A DNA stretch of 64,000 nt. Origin: Actinomadura litoris (GTDB lineage Bacteria > Actinomycetota > Actinomycetes > Streptosporangiales > Streptosporangiaceae). The stretch's first letter is position 1; each line of letters opens with the position of its first letter. Below the pieces are notes generated by a model that was not told where the DNA came from, did no database searches, and worked only from the letters and a program-made list of their open reading frames with translations. The DNA is taken from assembly GCF_009733595.1 (NCBI RefSeq), contig NZ_WOFH01000003.1, forward strand, positions 124,001 through 188,000. The letters are read 5' to 3'. A program made the translations under genes and the position numbers. Shown one piece after another: positions 15,369-23,629 of the stretch.

Positions 15369-16112
15369 ATGGAAACGTTCCGCGCGCTGCTCGTCGTCGA
15401 CGCCGAGCGGTTCAGCGCGCACAGCGACGTGCAGCTGCCCGTGCTGCACATGGAGATCCGGCGCGCGCTCGGCGCCGCGTTCGACCGGAGCGGGCTCGCG
15501 CAGGCGTGGGGTTCCGTCCGGTTCGTGGAGAGCACGGGGGACGGGATCCTCGCGATCCTCCCGCACGACATCACGCCGCGCCTGGTCGAGCCGTTCCCCC
15601 GGTACCTTCAGGACGAGCTGCACGCGGCGGCGCCCAGGTTGCGGGCCGCCGAGACGCGGTTGCGGCTGCGCGTGGCGATGCACATCGGGCTGGTGGACGA
15701 CGAGCGTCCAGAGGCGCCGGGCATCTCCACCGCGACCGTCGACGTCAACCGGCTCCTGGACGCCGAACCCCTGCGCGAGGCGTTGAAGCGCAGCGATCCC
15801 GGGGTGACGTACGCGGCGTTCCTGCTGTCGGCGGAGCTGTTCAGCGTCTACGTCGCGGGCGGACGGTCGGGCCTGCGCGAGAGCCAGTTCACCGAGGTGG
15901 CGGTCAAGGTGAAGCAGTTCGAGCGGCCCGCCTACCTGTACGTCCCCGCCCCGTCCCGGGGCCCGGACGAGCAGGAAGGGCCGCCCTCCGAACCCGCGCC
16001 GCCCCCGCCGGCCGGGCGGTCGATCAGCGGCATCACGATCACCGGTGACGGCGCGCAGAACGCGATCGGCAACACCGTCTCCGGCGGCGACCTCCGGCAG
16101 GAGCGGCGATGA
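15369..16112 (+). CDS. Nucleotidyl-cyclase-like protein with C-terminal amyloid-like motif
   Basis: A 247-aa protein. Residues 4-195 resemble a class III adenylate/guanylate cyclase or GGDEF-like catalytic core. FRALLVVDAERFS carries Asp11, STGDGILAIL carries Asp58 in the conserved GDG hairpin, and DVNRLL carries Asn127. Asp11 and Asp58 would be the metal pair. A Pro-rich linker (PSEPAPPPPAG) leads to SISGITITGDGAQNAIGN at 218-235. The same motif opens the next protein (DVTISGDGAQNAIGN). The 4-bp ATGA overlap shows translational coupling. I infer an effector recruited by its neighbour through motif co-assembly. Whether it makes a cyclic nucleotide is unknown. Confidence 0.8.
   Translation: METFRALLVVDAERFSAHSDVQLPVLHMEIRRALGAAFDRSGLAQAWGSVRFVESTGDGILAILPHDITPRLVEPFPRYLQDELHAAAPRLRAAETRLRLRVAMHIGLVDDERPEAPGISTATVDVNRLLDAEPLREALKRSDPGVTYAAFLLSAELFSVYVAGGRSGLRESQFTEVAVKVKQFERPAYLYVPAPSRGPDEQEGPPSEPAPPPPAGRSISGITITGDGAQNAIGNTVSGGDLRQERR
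16033..16073 (+). repeat. Direct repeat, copy A (motif at end of cyclase-like gene)
   Basis: This 41-bp segment is repeated at 16131-16171 with one mismatch, 98 bp apart, and in the same codon phase of each gene. It encodes TITGDGAQNAIGN. Both copies use the non-preferred glycine codon GGT, which suggests recent duplication or gene conversion rather than convergence. Confidence 0.9.
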
Positions 16113-18295
16113 CGCAGATCATCGAGGACGTCACGATCAGCGGTGACGGCGCGCAGAACGCGATCGGCAACTGGGCCTCGCGCGACCTCATCCTGACCCA
16201 GCTCCAGTTCGTCACCCGCCAGCCGTCGATGGTGCTCTCGGAGGGGGAGATCGCCGACCGGGTCGCGGGGTACGTGCCGGTGCCCAACCACGAGGAGGTC
16301 CTCCGCACCCTGCACGAGTACCACGCGGTGGGGATCGCGGGAGCGCCCGGCTCGGGGGCCGCGACGACGGCGGTCGCCGCGCTGCGGCAGCTGCGTCCCG
16401 ACCTGCCGATCCGGCAGTTCTCCATGGACACGGAGGACGTCGAGCAGATCGGTGCCCGCCAGCCCCAGGGATACCTCGTGCGCGCCGGCGACGAGGAGGG
16501 CGACTCACGGTTGCGGACCTGTATGGAGGCGGTGCAGGCGTCCGGTGGATATCTGCTCGTGGTCGGGGCGGCCGTCCAGGAGAAGTTCAGGGAGTTCCTG
16601 CCGGTATACCCGGTGTATCCACCGCCGCCGGAGGCCGTGTACCGGGCGTGGCTGACGCGCCGGGGCATCGACCATCCGCGCTGGTGGAACTGGTCGCGCG
16701 CGCCGGCGCTGCTGCGGGACGCCAAGCCCTACGACGCGCGCCGCCTCGCCGAACTCGCCGCCTCGATCGGTAACGAGCACGAGGTCGAGCAGGTGTACCT
16801 CCGGTGGAACGAGCAACTGCACACCTGGTTCGCCAAGAACGGCGAGCCCCGGGACCAGGCGCTGATGATCGCCGCCGCGACGATCGCGCCCGCGGACGAG
16901 ACGAGCGTGTACGGGGCGGCGCTGTCGCTGGCCCGCCAGCTCAACATCCGGCCGGAGGGCGGGGGGCTCGTGTGGTGCCCGTCCACCGGGTTGAACGAGC
17001 TGCTCGGCGCCGACCGGGAGGGCGACCGGCTCGTGTTCCGGCGGCAGGGCTACGCCGAGTCCGTCCTGCGGCACGTGTGGGACGACTACCCGCTGACGCG
17101 GACGGACCTGCTGACCTGGCTGTCGGCGCTGCCCGTGGACGACGAGGTGGACCTGCCGCGCGACCTGCGCGGCAAGCTGGTCGAGGTGTTCGCCGACCTC
17201 GCCGCCGAGCACGACGCGGTGGACAAGATCCTGCGGAAGGCGGAGGTGTGGGCGACCCGGCACGGGGCCGCCGACCTGTCCTACATCGCGCTGGCCCGGA
17301 CGTGCCTGCACCCGCGTGTGGGCGGGCGCGTGCGGCGGCGGATGTACGAGCTGGCGACGGAGCGGCGGACGCCGCAGATGCTCAAGCTGACGGTGGCGCA
17401 GGTCTGCGAGGTGCTGGGGCAGACGCACGTGTCGGTCGCGCTGACCCGGTTGAAGCACCTCGGCACCTACGGCGACGACGTCGTCCAGGAAGAGGTGTTC
17501 CAGGTGGTGCGGGCGCTCGCCGCCGTCCACCCGGAGCAGGTGTTCCAGACGTTGCTGATCTGGTGCCGGACCGCCATGAACCTCCAGTCCCAGAAGGACA
17601 TGTTCAACAGGGCGCGCATCGGGCTGCGGGCGCTGCTCGGTGAGCACGACCGCCCGCTGCCCTCGCAGTATGAGGCGCCGGTCCCCGACAGGACGCGGCT
17701 GCGGAGCGTGCTGGAGGTGATGGAGCAGCTCGCGGCGTGCGGCGAGCATGTCCGCCCGCTGGTGGTGGACGCGGCGCGGACGCTGGCGGCCGGCGGGTAC
17801 CGGGCCCACGTCCTCCAGGCGGCGCTGGTGTGGGCGGGGCGTCCTGGCCCGGCCTCGATGATGGGCACGGAGATCTTCCTGATGCTGGCCGCCGAGCAGG
17901 CCCCGGACGGCATCCCCGTGATCCTGACGGACCCGGGAGCCATCGACCCCGTCGACTGCACCCCCGCGTGGGCGGTGGCGATCGCGACGCAGGCGATGGG
18001 GCAGGGCGGGTTCGCCGCGTTCGAGGGGACGCTGCGGCTGTGGCTGGACGCGGCGTCCAGGCTCCCCGCGCTGCGTCCGCGCATCGTCTCGATGATCGAG
18101 CGGGCGACGGGCGGCGACATCATGCGCCGGGCGGTCGTGCTGGGCATCGTCCGGCGCTGGGCGCTGACCGGCCCGGGCCGGAACGGGGTGAAGAACGACG
18201 TCCTGGTCCGGCTGCTGTACCCGGAGTGGAAGCGGCTACTGTTCGTGATCTGGGTGTGGGTGAGTTCGATGTTCGTCCGCGACACGTCGGAGTGA
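16109..18295 (+). CDS. Large STAND/P-loop-like protein with N-terminal amyloid-like motif
   Basis: A 728-aa protein. The first 21 residues carry the motif IEDVTISGDGAQNAIGN shared with the preceding gene. A P-loop-like segment follows (GIAGAPGSGAATT, 75-87) in which the Walker A lysine is Ala84. After that come long helical, Leu/Arg-rich sequences (about 200-680) resembling helical repeat arms of STAND/NLR proteins. A hydrophobic segment near the C-terminus (RLLFVIWVWVSSMFV) could insert in a membrane. No clear Walker B is visible (YLLVVGAAV). Domain order, motif first then NTPase-like then helical repeats, is that of a receptor that nucleates a partner. It overlaps the cyclase-like gene by 4 bp. 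Function is inferred. Confidence 0.75.
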   Translation: MTQIIEDVTISGDGAQNAIGNWASRDLILTQLQFVTRQPSMVLSEGEIADRVAGYVPVPNHEEVLRTLHEYHAVGIAGAPGSGAATTAVAALRQLRPDLPIRQFSMDTEDVEQIGARQPQGYLVRAGDEEGDSRLRTCMEAVQASGGYLLVVGAAVQEKFREFLPVYPVYPPPPEAVYRAWLTRRGIDHPRWWNWSRAPALLRDAKPYDARRLAELAASIGNEHEVEQVYLRWNEQLHTWFAKNGEPRDQALMIAAATIAPADETSVYGAALSLARQLNIRPEGGGLVWCPSTGLNELLGADREGDRLVFRRQGYAESVLRHVWDDYPLTRTDLLTWLSALPVDDEVDLPRDLRGKLVEVFADLAAEHDAVDKILRKAEVWATRHGAADLSYIALARTCLHPRVGGRVRRRMYELATERRTPQMLKLTVAQVCEVLGQTHVSVALTRLKHLGTYGDDVVQEEVFQVVRALAAVHPEQVFQTLLIWCRTAMNLQSQKDMFNRARIGLRALLGEHDRPLPSQYEAPVPDRTRLRSVLEVMEQLAACGEHVRPLVVDAARTLAAGGYRAHVLQAALVWAGRPGPASMMGTEIFLMLAAEQAPDGIPVILTDPGAIDPVDCTPAWAVAIATQAMGQGGFAAFEGTLRLWLDAASRLPALRPRIVSMIERATGGDIMRRAVVLGIVRRWALTGPGRNGVKNDVLVRLLYPEWKRLLFVIWVWVSSMFVRDTSE
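16131..16171 (+). repeat. Direct repeat, copy B (motif at start of STAND-like gene)
   Basis: Partner of the 16033-16073 repeat with one mismatch in 41 bp; it encodes TISGDGAQNAIGN at residues 8-21 of the downstream protein. Confidence 0.9.
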
Positions 18296-18342
18296 CGACG
18301 TGCGGGGTTGCCGGGGGTTCCGGGCGGTGGTGGGGTGGGGGG

Positions 18343-19212
18343 ATGCAGAGCGGGATCGCGATCGTGACCGGAGGGACGTCCGGGATCGGGAAGGAGATCG
18401 CGCGGGGGCTGGCGCGGCGCGGGTTCCTGGTGGGGATCGTGTGCCGGAGCGAGATGCGGGCGCGGGCGACGGTCGAGGAGTTCGCGGGGAGCGTCCCGGG
18501 GGCGCGGGTCGAGACGTTCATCGGCGACCTGTCAGTGCAGATGGACGTCCGCCGGGTCGCCGCGTCGCTGGAGGAGCGCTTCGACCGGCTGGACGTGCTG
18601 GTCAACAACGCGGGCGCGCACCTGGTGCGCGCCAAGGTCAGCGCCGACGGCCATGACCGGATGGTCGCGACCAACCACCTGGGCCCGTTCCTGCTCACGA
18701 ACCTGCTGCTCGGGCTGCTGGAGCGGGCGGCGCCGTCGCGGGTGGTCGTGCTGGCGTCGGAGGCGCACCGCGGCGCCGGGCGGCTCGACGTGGAGCGGAT
18801 GGCCGAACCCGGGTCCTACGGGGCGGCCGGGTCCTTCCGCGTGTACGGCCGGACGAAGCTGCTCAACATCCTGTTCGCGCGGGAGTTGGCGCGGCGGATG
18901 GAGGGCAGCGGCGTCGCGGTGAACGCGGTGTGCCCCGGGGTCGTCGCGACGGGGCTCGGCCGGGACGTGCGGGGCACCGAGCGGCTGGGGTCGCTGCTCG
19001 CGCGGACGCCCGTCCTGCGGACTCCGGAGCAGGGCGCGCGGATGGCGCTCCGGCTCGCGGCCGACGCCGAGTTCGAGGGCGACAGCGGCGGGTTCTACAG
19101 CTCGGCGCCCGGCGCGGGCATGCTTCCGGTCACGGAGGCGCTGAAGGATCCGGAACTGGGCCGGGCGGTCTGGGAGCGATCCGCTCGCCTTGTGGGCCTC
19201 CCTGCGAGTTAA
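18343..19212 (+). CDS. Short-chain dehydrogenase/reductase (retinol-dehydrogenase-like)
   Basis: A 289-aa SDR with the cofactor motif TGGTSGIGKEIA near the N-terminus, the NNAG motif (VLVNNAGAHL), a serine in VVVLASEAH, and the catalytic YxxxK as VYGRTKLLN. The arginine in IVCRSEMRA after the second strand favours NADPH. Length and the C-terminal PGVVATGLGR region fit the retinol dehydrogenase/WW-oxidoreductase subgroup. It would oxidise or reduce a hydrophobic alcohol or ketone. It follows the STAND-like gene by 47 bp on the same strand but has no evident link to it. Confidence 0.88.
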   Translation: MQSGIAIVTGGTSGIGKEIARGLARRGFLVGIVCRSEMRARATVEEFAGSVPGARVETFIGDLSVQMDVRRVAASLEERFDRLDVLVNNAGAHLVRAKVSADGHDRMVATNHLGPFLLTNLLLGLLERAAPSRVVVLASEAHRGAGRLDVERMAEPGSYGAAGSFRVYGRTKLLNILFARELARRMEGSGVAVNAVCPGVVATGLGRDVRGTERLGSLLARTPVLRTPEQGARMALRLAADAEFEGDSGGFYSSAPGAGMLPVTEALKDPELGRAVWERSARLVGLPAS

Positions 19213-19235
19213 CGCGGGCCGATAGCGTGGAGCGC

Positions 19236-20045
19236 GTGAACGACGTGGAGGCTCCCCGGCCGTCGGCCCTCAAGGACCTGTTCGACGGCGCCGGATACCT
19301 GGTGCGCGGCATCGCCTGGACGGCCCGCCACCCCGCGCAGTGGCTGTTCGGCCTGATCCCCGCGCTGATCGTCCTCGTGGTCTACGGGACGGCGCTGGTC
19401 GTGCTCGCGCTCAACCTGGACGGCCTCGCCGGGTGGGTGACGCCGTTCGCCGACGGCTGGTCGGACGGCGCGCGCACGTCCGCCCGCGTCGTCGCGGGGA
19501 TCGCGATCCTCGGGGCGTCGGTGTTCCTCGCGGTCATCACGTTCACCGCGATGACGCTGCTGGTCGGCGACCCCTTCTACGAGGCGATCTCGGAGCGGGT
19601 GGAGGAGTCGGAGGGCGGCGCGCCACCGGACCGGGACGAGGCGCCGCTGCTCACCCGGATCGGCCGCGAGATCGCGGACGCGCTGGTCCTCGCGTCCGTC
19701 GCGCTGGTGTTCGCGGTCGTGTTCTTCGCCTGCGGGTTCCTGCCGGTGGTGGGGCAGACGGTCGTCCCGGTGGTCGCGGCGCTGGTGTCCGGCTACTTCC
19801 TGGCGGGCGAGCTGACCTCGGTCGCGCTGGACCGGCGGGGGCTGCGGCGCCGCGACCGCTTCGCGCTGCTGAAGCGCCGCCGTCCGCTCGCGCTCGGCTT
19901 CGGTGTCGCGACGTTCGTGGTGTTCCTCATACCGTTCGGCGCGGTACTGGCCATGCCGGGCGCGGTCGCGGGCGGGACGCTGCTCGCGCGGGAGCGGCTC
20001 GCGGAGGTGGTTCCGGCCGATTCGGGGGGACTCGTCGCGGGCTAG
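19236..20045 (+). CDS. EI24 domain-containing membrane protein
   Basis: A 269-aa polytopic membrane protein. GIAWTARHPAQWLFGLIPALIVLVVYG and TLLVGDPFYEAISERVEE are typical of the EI24/CysZ-like family, with about five or six membrane segments through residue 255. Bacterial relatives include the sulfate channel CysZ, but actinobacterial members are uncharacterised. The GTG at 19236 (VNDVEAPRP) was chosen over the GTG at 19227; both have poor ribosome sites. Confidence 0.85.
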   Translation: MNDVEAPRPSALKDLFDGAGYLVRGIAWTARHPAQWLFGLIPALIVLVVYGTALVVLALNLDGLAGWVTPFADGWSDGARTSARVVAGIAILGASVFLAVITFTAMTLLVGDPFYEAISERVEESEGGAPPDRDEAPLLTRIGREIADALVLASVALVFAVVFFACGFLPVVGQTVVPVVAALVSGYFLAGELTSVALDRRGLRRRDRFALLKRRRPLALGFGVATFVVFLIPFGAVLAMPGAVAGGTLLARERLAEVVPADSGGLVAG

Positions 20046-20111
20046 GCATTGTGTCCGGAGCGTGATTGGTCGTCCGGACGGAATGGATGATCTTCGCGTA
20101 ACGTGTGCCGC

Positions 20112-21665
20112 ATGTCCGATCAGGGGGAGCGCAACGTGCGCTGGACCGAGACGAGCGAGAGCGATACCGGTGGCGAGCCGAAGGACTCGCAGGCAGGGGC
20201 GGAGACGGACGTCCCGCGGATGGGCTTCCCCGAGGCCAAGGTGCCCGAGGTGCGGGTGCCCCCGCCCGCGGGCCGCACCGAGTTCTCCGAGCCGGCCGCG
20301 CCGCCCGCGCCACCCGCCGCGCCACCCGCCGCGCCACCCGCCGCGCCACCCGCCGCGCCACCGGCAGGGCCCGTGCCGCACGACGTCTGGGGAAAGGTCG
20401 AGGGGCCTCCCGCCCCGCCCGCCGCCCCGCCCGCCGCGTCGCGGCCGGAGCCCGCGCCCGTGCCCGACCTGCCCGTGCCCGAACTGCCGGAGGCCGTCCT
20501 GCCGGAGCTGGCGCCGCGGGAGCCCGCGCCGCCCGCGGCCGCAGAGCCCGCCCCGCCCGCGTCCGCGCCGATGACGTTCCCGCCCGCGCCGCCCGAGTTC
20601 GCCACGCCCGCCGCGCCGACCGCACCCGTCGGGCCGCCGCCCGAGCCGCCCGCGCCGGGTGAGGCCGAGGACGTGAAGGTGGCGCCGGTCCCGGAGGAGT
20701 CCCCCCAGTGGGAGGGGGCCCTGTTCGAGGACTCCGGCGAGGGCGACCCGCTCTACCAGGCGGCGGTCCCCTCGGGGGTGGGCGGTCCGGCGCGTCCGGG
20801 CAAGCCGAGCAGCGGCAACTGGCAGATGCCGGACTGGATGGCCGACGAGTCCGCCGCCGACGCCAAGCTCGGCGGCTCGCCCGCGCCCGCGCACGACGAG
20901 TTGGACGGCGGCGGCAAGGGCCGGATCGTGCTGTTCGGCGGCGTCGGCCTGCTGGTCGTCGCGCTGGTCGCGGCGGGCGGCTTCTACCTGCTGAAGGGCG
21001 GCGGCGAGGAGGCCAAGCCGCAGGGCGGCAAGAAGAGCCGCCCGCCCTCCACCCAGCAGGAGCCCGAGCAGCGCCCGCAGGACTCGCAGGTGAAGATGCC
21101 GCCCGACAAGCGGCTCCGCACGTTCGCCGGACGGCCGAGCCGCGTGCTCGGACGGGTGACCGACGCCCGCGCGGGCCTGGCGTGGCCCCGGCTGGGCCCG
21201 CCCTGGCAGGTGCCGGGCAAGCGGGCCAAGGTCGGCACGCCCGGCTGGTCGGGCCAGCAGGTGACGGTGACCGAGCGCCGCGGCCGGCGGGTCGGTTACG
21301 GGCAGTTCCTCACCAACGTGCTGCCCCCGGCGTTGCAGGGCGGCTACCACGGCCCGGAGAGCGTGAAGAGCGTCAGCGCGCAGGCGGCCAAGCACTTCGA
21401 GGAGCAGTACTACGGCTTCCCGCACCGCACGACGCCGCTGGCCTCGCAGTCGCTGACGGTCGGCGGCCACCGGGGCTGGATGGTCGCGTCCTACCTGACC
21501 TACAAGCGCGCGGGCGTCAAGGCGACCGGTGAGATCGTCGCGACCGCGGTGATCGACACCGGCCGCCCGGCGCCCGCCGTGGTGCTCGCGGTGCTGCCGA
21601 ACACCGGCAAGCAGGTCTGGCCGGACCTCCACCAGTTCTTCGCGCAGGTGAAGGTCGCCGCCTGA
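20112..21665 (+). CDS. Pro/Ala-rich single-pass membrane protein
   Basis: A 517-aa protein. A cytoplasmic region (1-265) is extremely rich in Pro and Ala and contains the tandem PPAA repeat. One membrane segment follows (IVLFGGVGLLVVALVAAGGFYLL, about 273-295). The extracellular part has a charged linker and a folded domain of about 170 residues (WPRLGPPWQVPG..., ending TGKQVWPDLHQFFAQVKVAA). The architecture resembles actinobacterial membrane proteins with disordered cytoplasmic tails; I recognise no named family. The ATG at 20112 gives MSDQGERNVRW. Confidence 0.82.
   Translation: MSDQGERNVRWTETSESDTGGEPKDSQAGAETDVPRMGFPEAKVPEVRVPPPAGRTEFSEPAAPPAPPAAPPAAPPAAPPAAPPAGPVPHDVWGKVEGPPAPPAAPPAASRPEPAPVPDLPVPELPEAVLPELAPREPAPPAAAEPAPPASAPMTFPPAPPEFATPAAPTAPVGPPPEPPAPGEAEDVKVAPVPEESPQWEGALFEDSGEGDPLYQAAVPSGVGGPARPGKPSSGNWQMPDWMADESAADAKLGGSPAPAHDELDGGGKGRIVLFGGVGLLVVALVAAGGFYLLKGGGEEAKPQGGKKSRPPSTQQEPEQRPQDSQVKMPPDKRLRTFAGRPSRVLGRVTDARAGLAWPRLGPPWQVPGKRAKVGTPGWSGQQVTVTERRGRRVGYGQFLTNVLPPALQGGYHGPESVKSVSAQAAKHFEEQYYGFPHRTTPLASQSLTVGGHRGWMVASYLTYKRAGVKATGEIVATAVIDTGRPAPAVVLAVLPNTGKQVWPDLHQFFAQVKVAA
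20307..20366 (+). repeat. 12-bp tandem repeat encoding PPAA units
   Basis: Unit GCGCCACCCGCC is repeated exactly at 20307, 20319, 20331 and 20343, with a diverged fifth copy at 20355. It encodes four to five APPA units in the Pro-rich region of the membrane protein. Unit number may vary between strains by slippage. Confidence 0.92.
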
Positions 21666-21736
21666 CGCGGCGGTGCCGCCGCCCGGCGCGCGGAGGCTCC
21701 GGTTTCGCCCCATCGGTCCGGTAGCGTCCTAGCGCT

Positions 21737-23485
21737 ATGCGCTATGGACGGGCGTTCCGCGTGGTCGGCCGGTCGCGGCCTCTGGTGCCCGCGCTGACCG
21801 GGCTGGGGCTCGGGCTCGCGGTGCTCGGGCCGGGGCTCGCGCCCGGTTTCGTGCTGTCCTACGACATGGTGTTCGTGCCCGACCCGTCGTTCACGCCGAT
21901 GACGTTCGGGCTGACGGGGACGGTGCCGCGGCACGTGCCGAGCGACGTGTTCGTGACCGCGCTCGCGTCGGTCGTCCCGGCGGACGCGGCGCAGAAGCTC
22001 GTCCTGCTGGCGGTCTTCGTGATGGCGTGCGCGTCGGCGGCGTCGCTCGTCCCGTCGCGGCGGCTGTTACCGCGCCTGGCCGCCGGGGTCTGCTACACGT
22101 GGAACCCGTTCGTCGCGGAGCGGCTGCTGCTCGGCCAGTGGGCGCTGCTGCTCGGTTACGCGGCGCTGCCGTGGGTGCTCGCGGCGGCCACCGGCGTGAA
22201 CGAGCCCGGCGGCTCGCGGCGCCTCGTCCGCGCGCTGGTCCCGGCGGCGATCGGGGGTTTCGCCGCGCTGACCGTCTCCGCCATCGCCGCACTCACCGCC
22301 GCGCTGGTCACGGGCCGCACGCGCGCGGGCCTGCGGGTGGTCGCGGTGGTCGCCGTGCTGAGCCTGCCGTGGCTGGTGCCGGGGCTGCTCCGTCCCGCCG
22401 GGATGCCGGAGGACGGCGGCGCGGTCGAGGTGTTCGCCGCCCGTGCCGACACGCCGTTCGGGACGCTCGGCAGCCTGCTCTCGCTCGGCGGCGTCTGGAA
22501 CTCCGAGACCGTCCCGGTCGGTTACGGCAACCCGCTGTCGGCCACGTTCTGGCTGCTCCTCGTGCTCGCCGCTCTCGCCGCCCACGCCACGGGCCTGCGG
22601 CGCGGCGCCGAGGCGTGGAGCGCGTCGAGGGGGATCGCGGCGGCCGGGGTCGCCGGGTTCGCCGTCGCGGCGTTCGGGGCGGTGGCGGCGCCCGTCCTCG
22701 AAGGGATGGTCGACCTGTGGCCGGGGTTCGCGGTGCTGCGCGACGGCCAGCAGTACGTGGCGCCGCTGGCCGTGGTCGTCGCGGTCGGGCTCGGTACGGC
22801 CGCCGACCGCGCCGCCGGGGCGCGGTTGCCGCTGGTCCCGACCGGGGCCGTCCTCGCGCCGCTGCTCCTGCTGCCCACGCTGGCCTGGGGTGCGGCGGGC
22901 CACCTGCGCGCCGTCGACTACCCGGCGGACTGGGCGCGGGCCCGGCAGATCATCGAGGACGACCCGGCGCCCGGGGACGTGCTGGTGCTGCCATGGGCGT
23001 CCTACCGGAGCTATCCCTGGAACCACGACCGCCGCGTCCTCGACCCGCTACCGCGCTACCTGCGCCGCCGCGTCATCGTGAACGACGCCGTCACCGTGCA
23101 GCGCGCGGGCGAGGCGGTCACGGTGCGGCCGGAGGATCCCCGGGCGGTCCGGCTCGGGCGGATCATCGCCTCCGGGGCCCCGGACGCGGCCGCGCTGCGC
23201 CTCGAAGGTGTCCGGTATGTGGTATTTGATGCTGAGATATCCGCAAGTCATATACAACGTGCCACAACGCTGCTACGTAGCGCTGACCTGGTGGTGTACC
23301 GGATCGACGGTACGAGCCCCGCGCACGAGGCTCGGGTTTCGGTGGCGCCTGTTGTGACGGTATGGGTCACCGTGGGGGCAGTGGTCCTCTGGTCAATCCT
23401 GACGGCGGGGATTAGCCTGAGCCTTCCTCTGCTTGGCAGCATCAGAAGCATCACCCCCCGCCACCCTCGTCGAAGGGCAGAATGA
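21737..23485 (+). CDS. Polytopic membrane protein of the cell-envelope glycan locus
   Basis: A 582-aa protein with about ten to twelve membrane segments in the first 400 residues (LTGLGLGLAVLGPGLAPGFVLSYDMVF...). The large soluble part is near 400-540 (WARARQIIEDDPAPGDVLVLPWASYRSYPWNHDRRVLDPLPRYL), and one further membrane segment precedes the C-terminus. The early extracytoplasmic acidic loop (SYDMVFVPDPSF) and overall layout resemble GT-C-fold membrane glycosyltransferases. It heads a run of coupled genes (DUF2613, GT2, GT4, AftD-like), so a role in lipid-linked sugar transfer is likely. The last 90 codons have visibly lower GC than the rest. Confidence 0.8.
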   Translation: MRYGRAFRVVGRSRPLVPALTGLGLGLAVLGPGLAPGFVLSYDMVFVPDPSFTPMTFGLTGTVPRHVPSDVFVTALASVVPADAAQKLVLLAVFVMACASAASLVPSRRLLPRLAAGVCYTWNPFVAERLLLGQWALLLGYAALPWVLAAATGVNEPGGSRRLVRALVPAAIGGFAALTVSAIAALTAALVTGRTRAGLRVVAVVAVLSLPWLVPGLLRPAGMPEDGGAVEVFAARADTPFGTLGSLLSLGGVWNSETVPVGYGNPLSATFWLLLVLAALAAHATGLRRGAEAWSASRGIAAAGVAGFAVAAFGAVAAPVLEGMVDLWPGFAVLRDGQQYVAPLAVVVAVGLGTAADRAAGARLPLVPTGAVLAPLLLLPTLAWGAAGHLRAVDYPADWARARQIIEDDPAPGDVLVLPWASYRSYPWNHDRRVLDPLPRYLRRRVIVNDAVTVQRAGEAVTVRPEDPRAVRLGRIIASGAPDAAALRLEGVRYVVFDAEISASHIQRATTLLRSADLVVYRIDGTSPAHEARVSVAPVVTVWVTVGAVVLWSILTAGISLSLPLLGSIRSITPRHPRRRAE

Positions 23486-23616
23486 TGCGTATCGCGATTG
23501 CCGCTCTGGCCGGAATCCTGCTGGCCGGCGGCGCCTCCATCGGTGCGGTCCAGCTCGCCAGCGCCTCCCAGAAGGACCCGGTCGTCCAGCCGATGTACAA
23601 CTACGGCTCGCGCTGA
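23482..23616 (+). CDS. Small secreted/membrane DUF2613-type protein, 44 aa
   Basis: The frame MMRIAIAALAGILLAGGASIG-AVQLASASQ... ends VVQPMYNYGSR. It consists of one hydrophobic N-terminal helix and a short polar tail. Its ATG overlaps the previous stop (ATGA), so it is translationally coupled. Size, composition and position before an aftD-like gene match DUF2613 proteins such as mycobacterial Rv0236A beside aftD. Function unknown; it could be an accessory subunit of the membrane transferase. An alternative start is the second ATG at 23485. Confidence 0.8.
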   Translation: MMRIAIAALAGILLAGGASIGAVQLASASQKDPVVQPMYNYGSR

Positions 23617-23629
23617 CCGACCCGTCCTG

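Noticed and set aside
16109..18295. Reading the STAND-like protein as a standard AAA+ or NB-ARC ATPase
   Set aside because: The Walker A lysine is missing and no Walker B is visible, so an active ATPase cannot be claimed.
20280..20370. CRISPR-like short repeats
   Set aside because: The 12-bp units are directly adjacent without spacers and lie in frame in a Pro-rich coding region.
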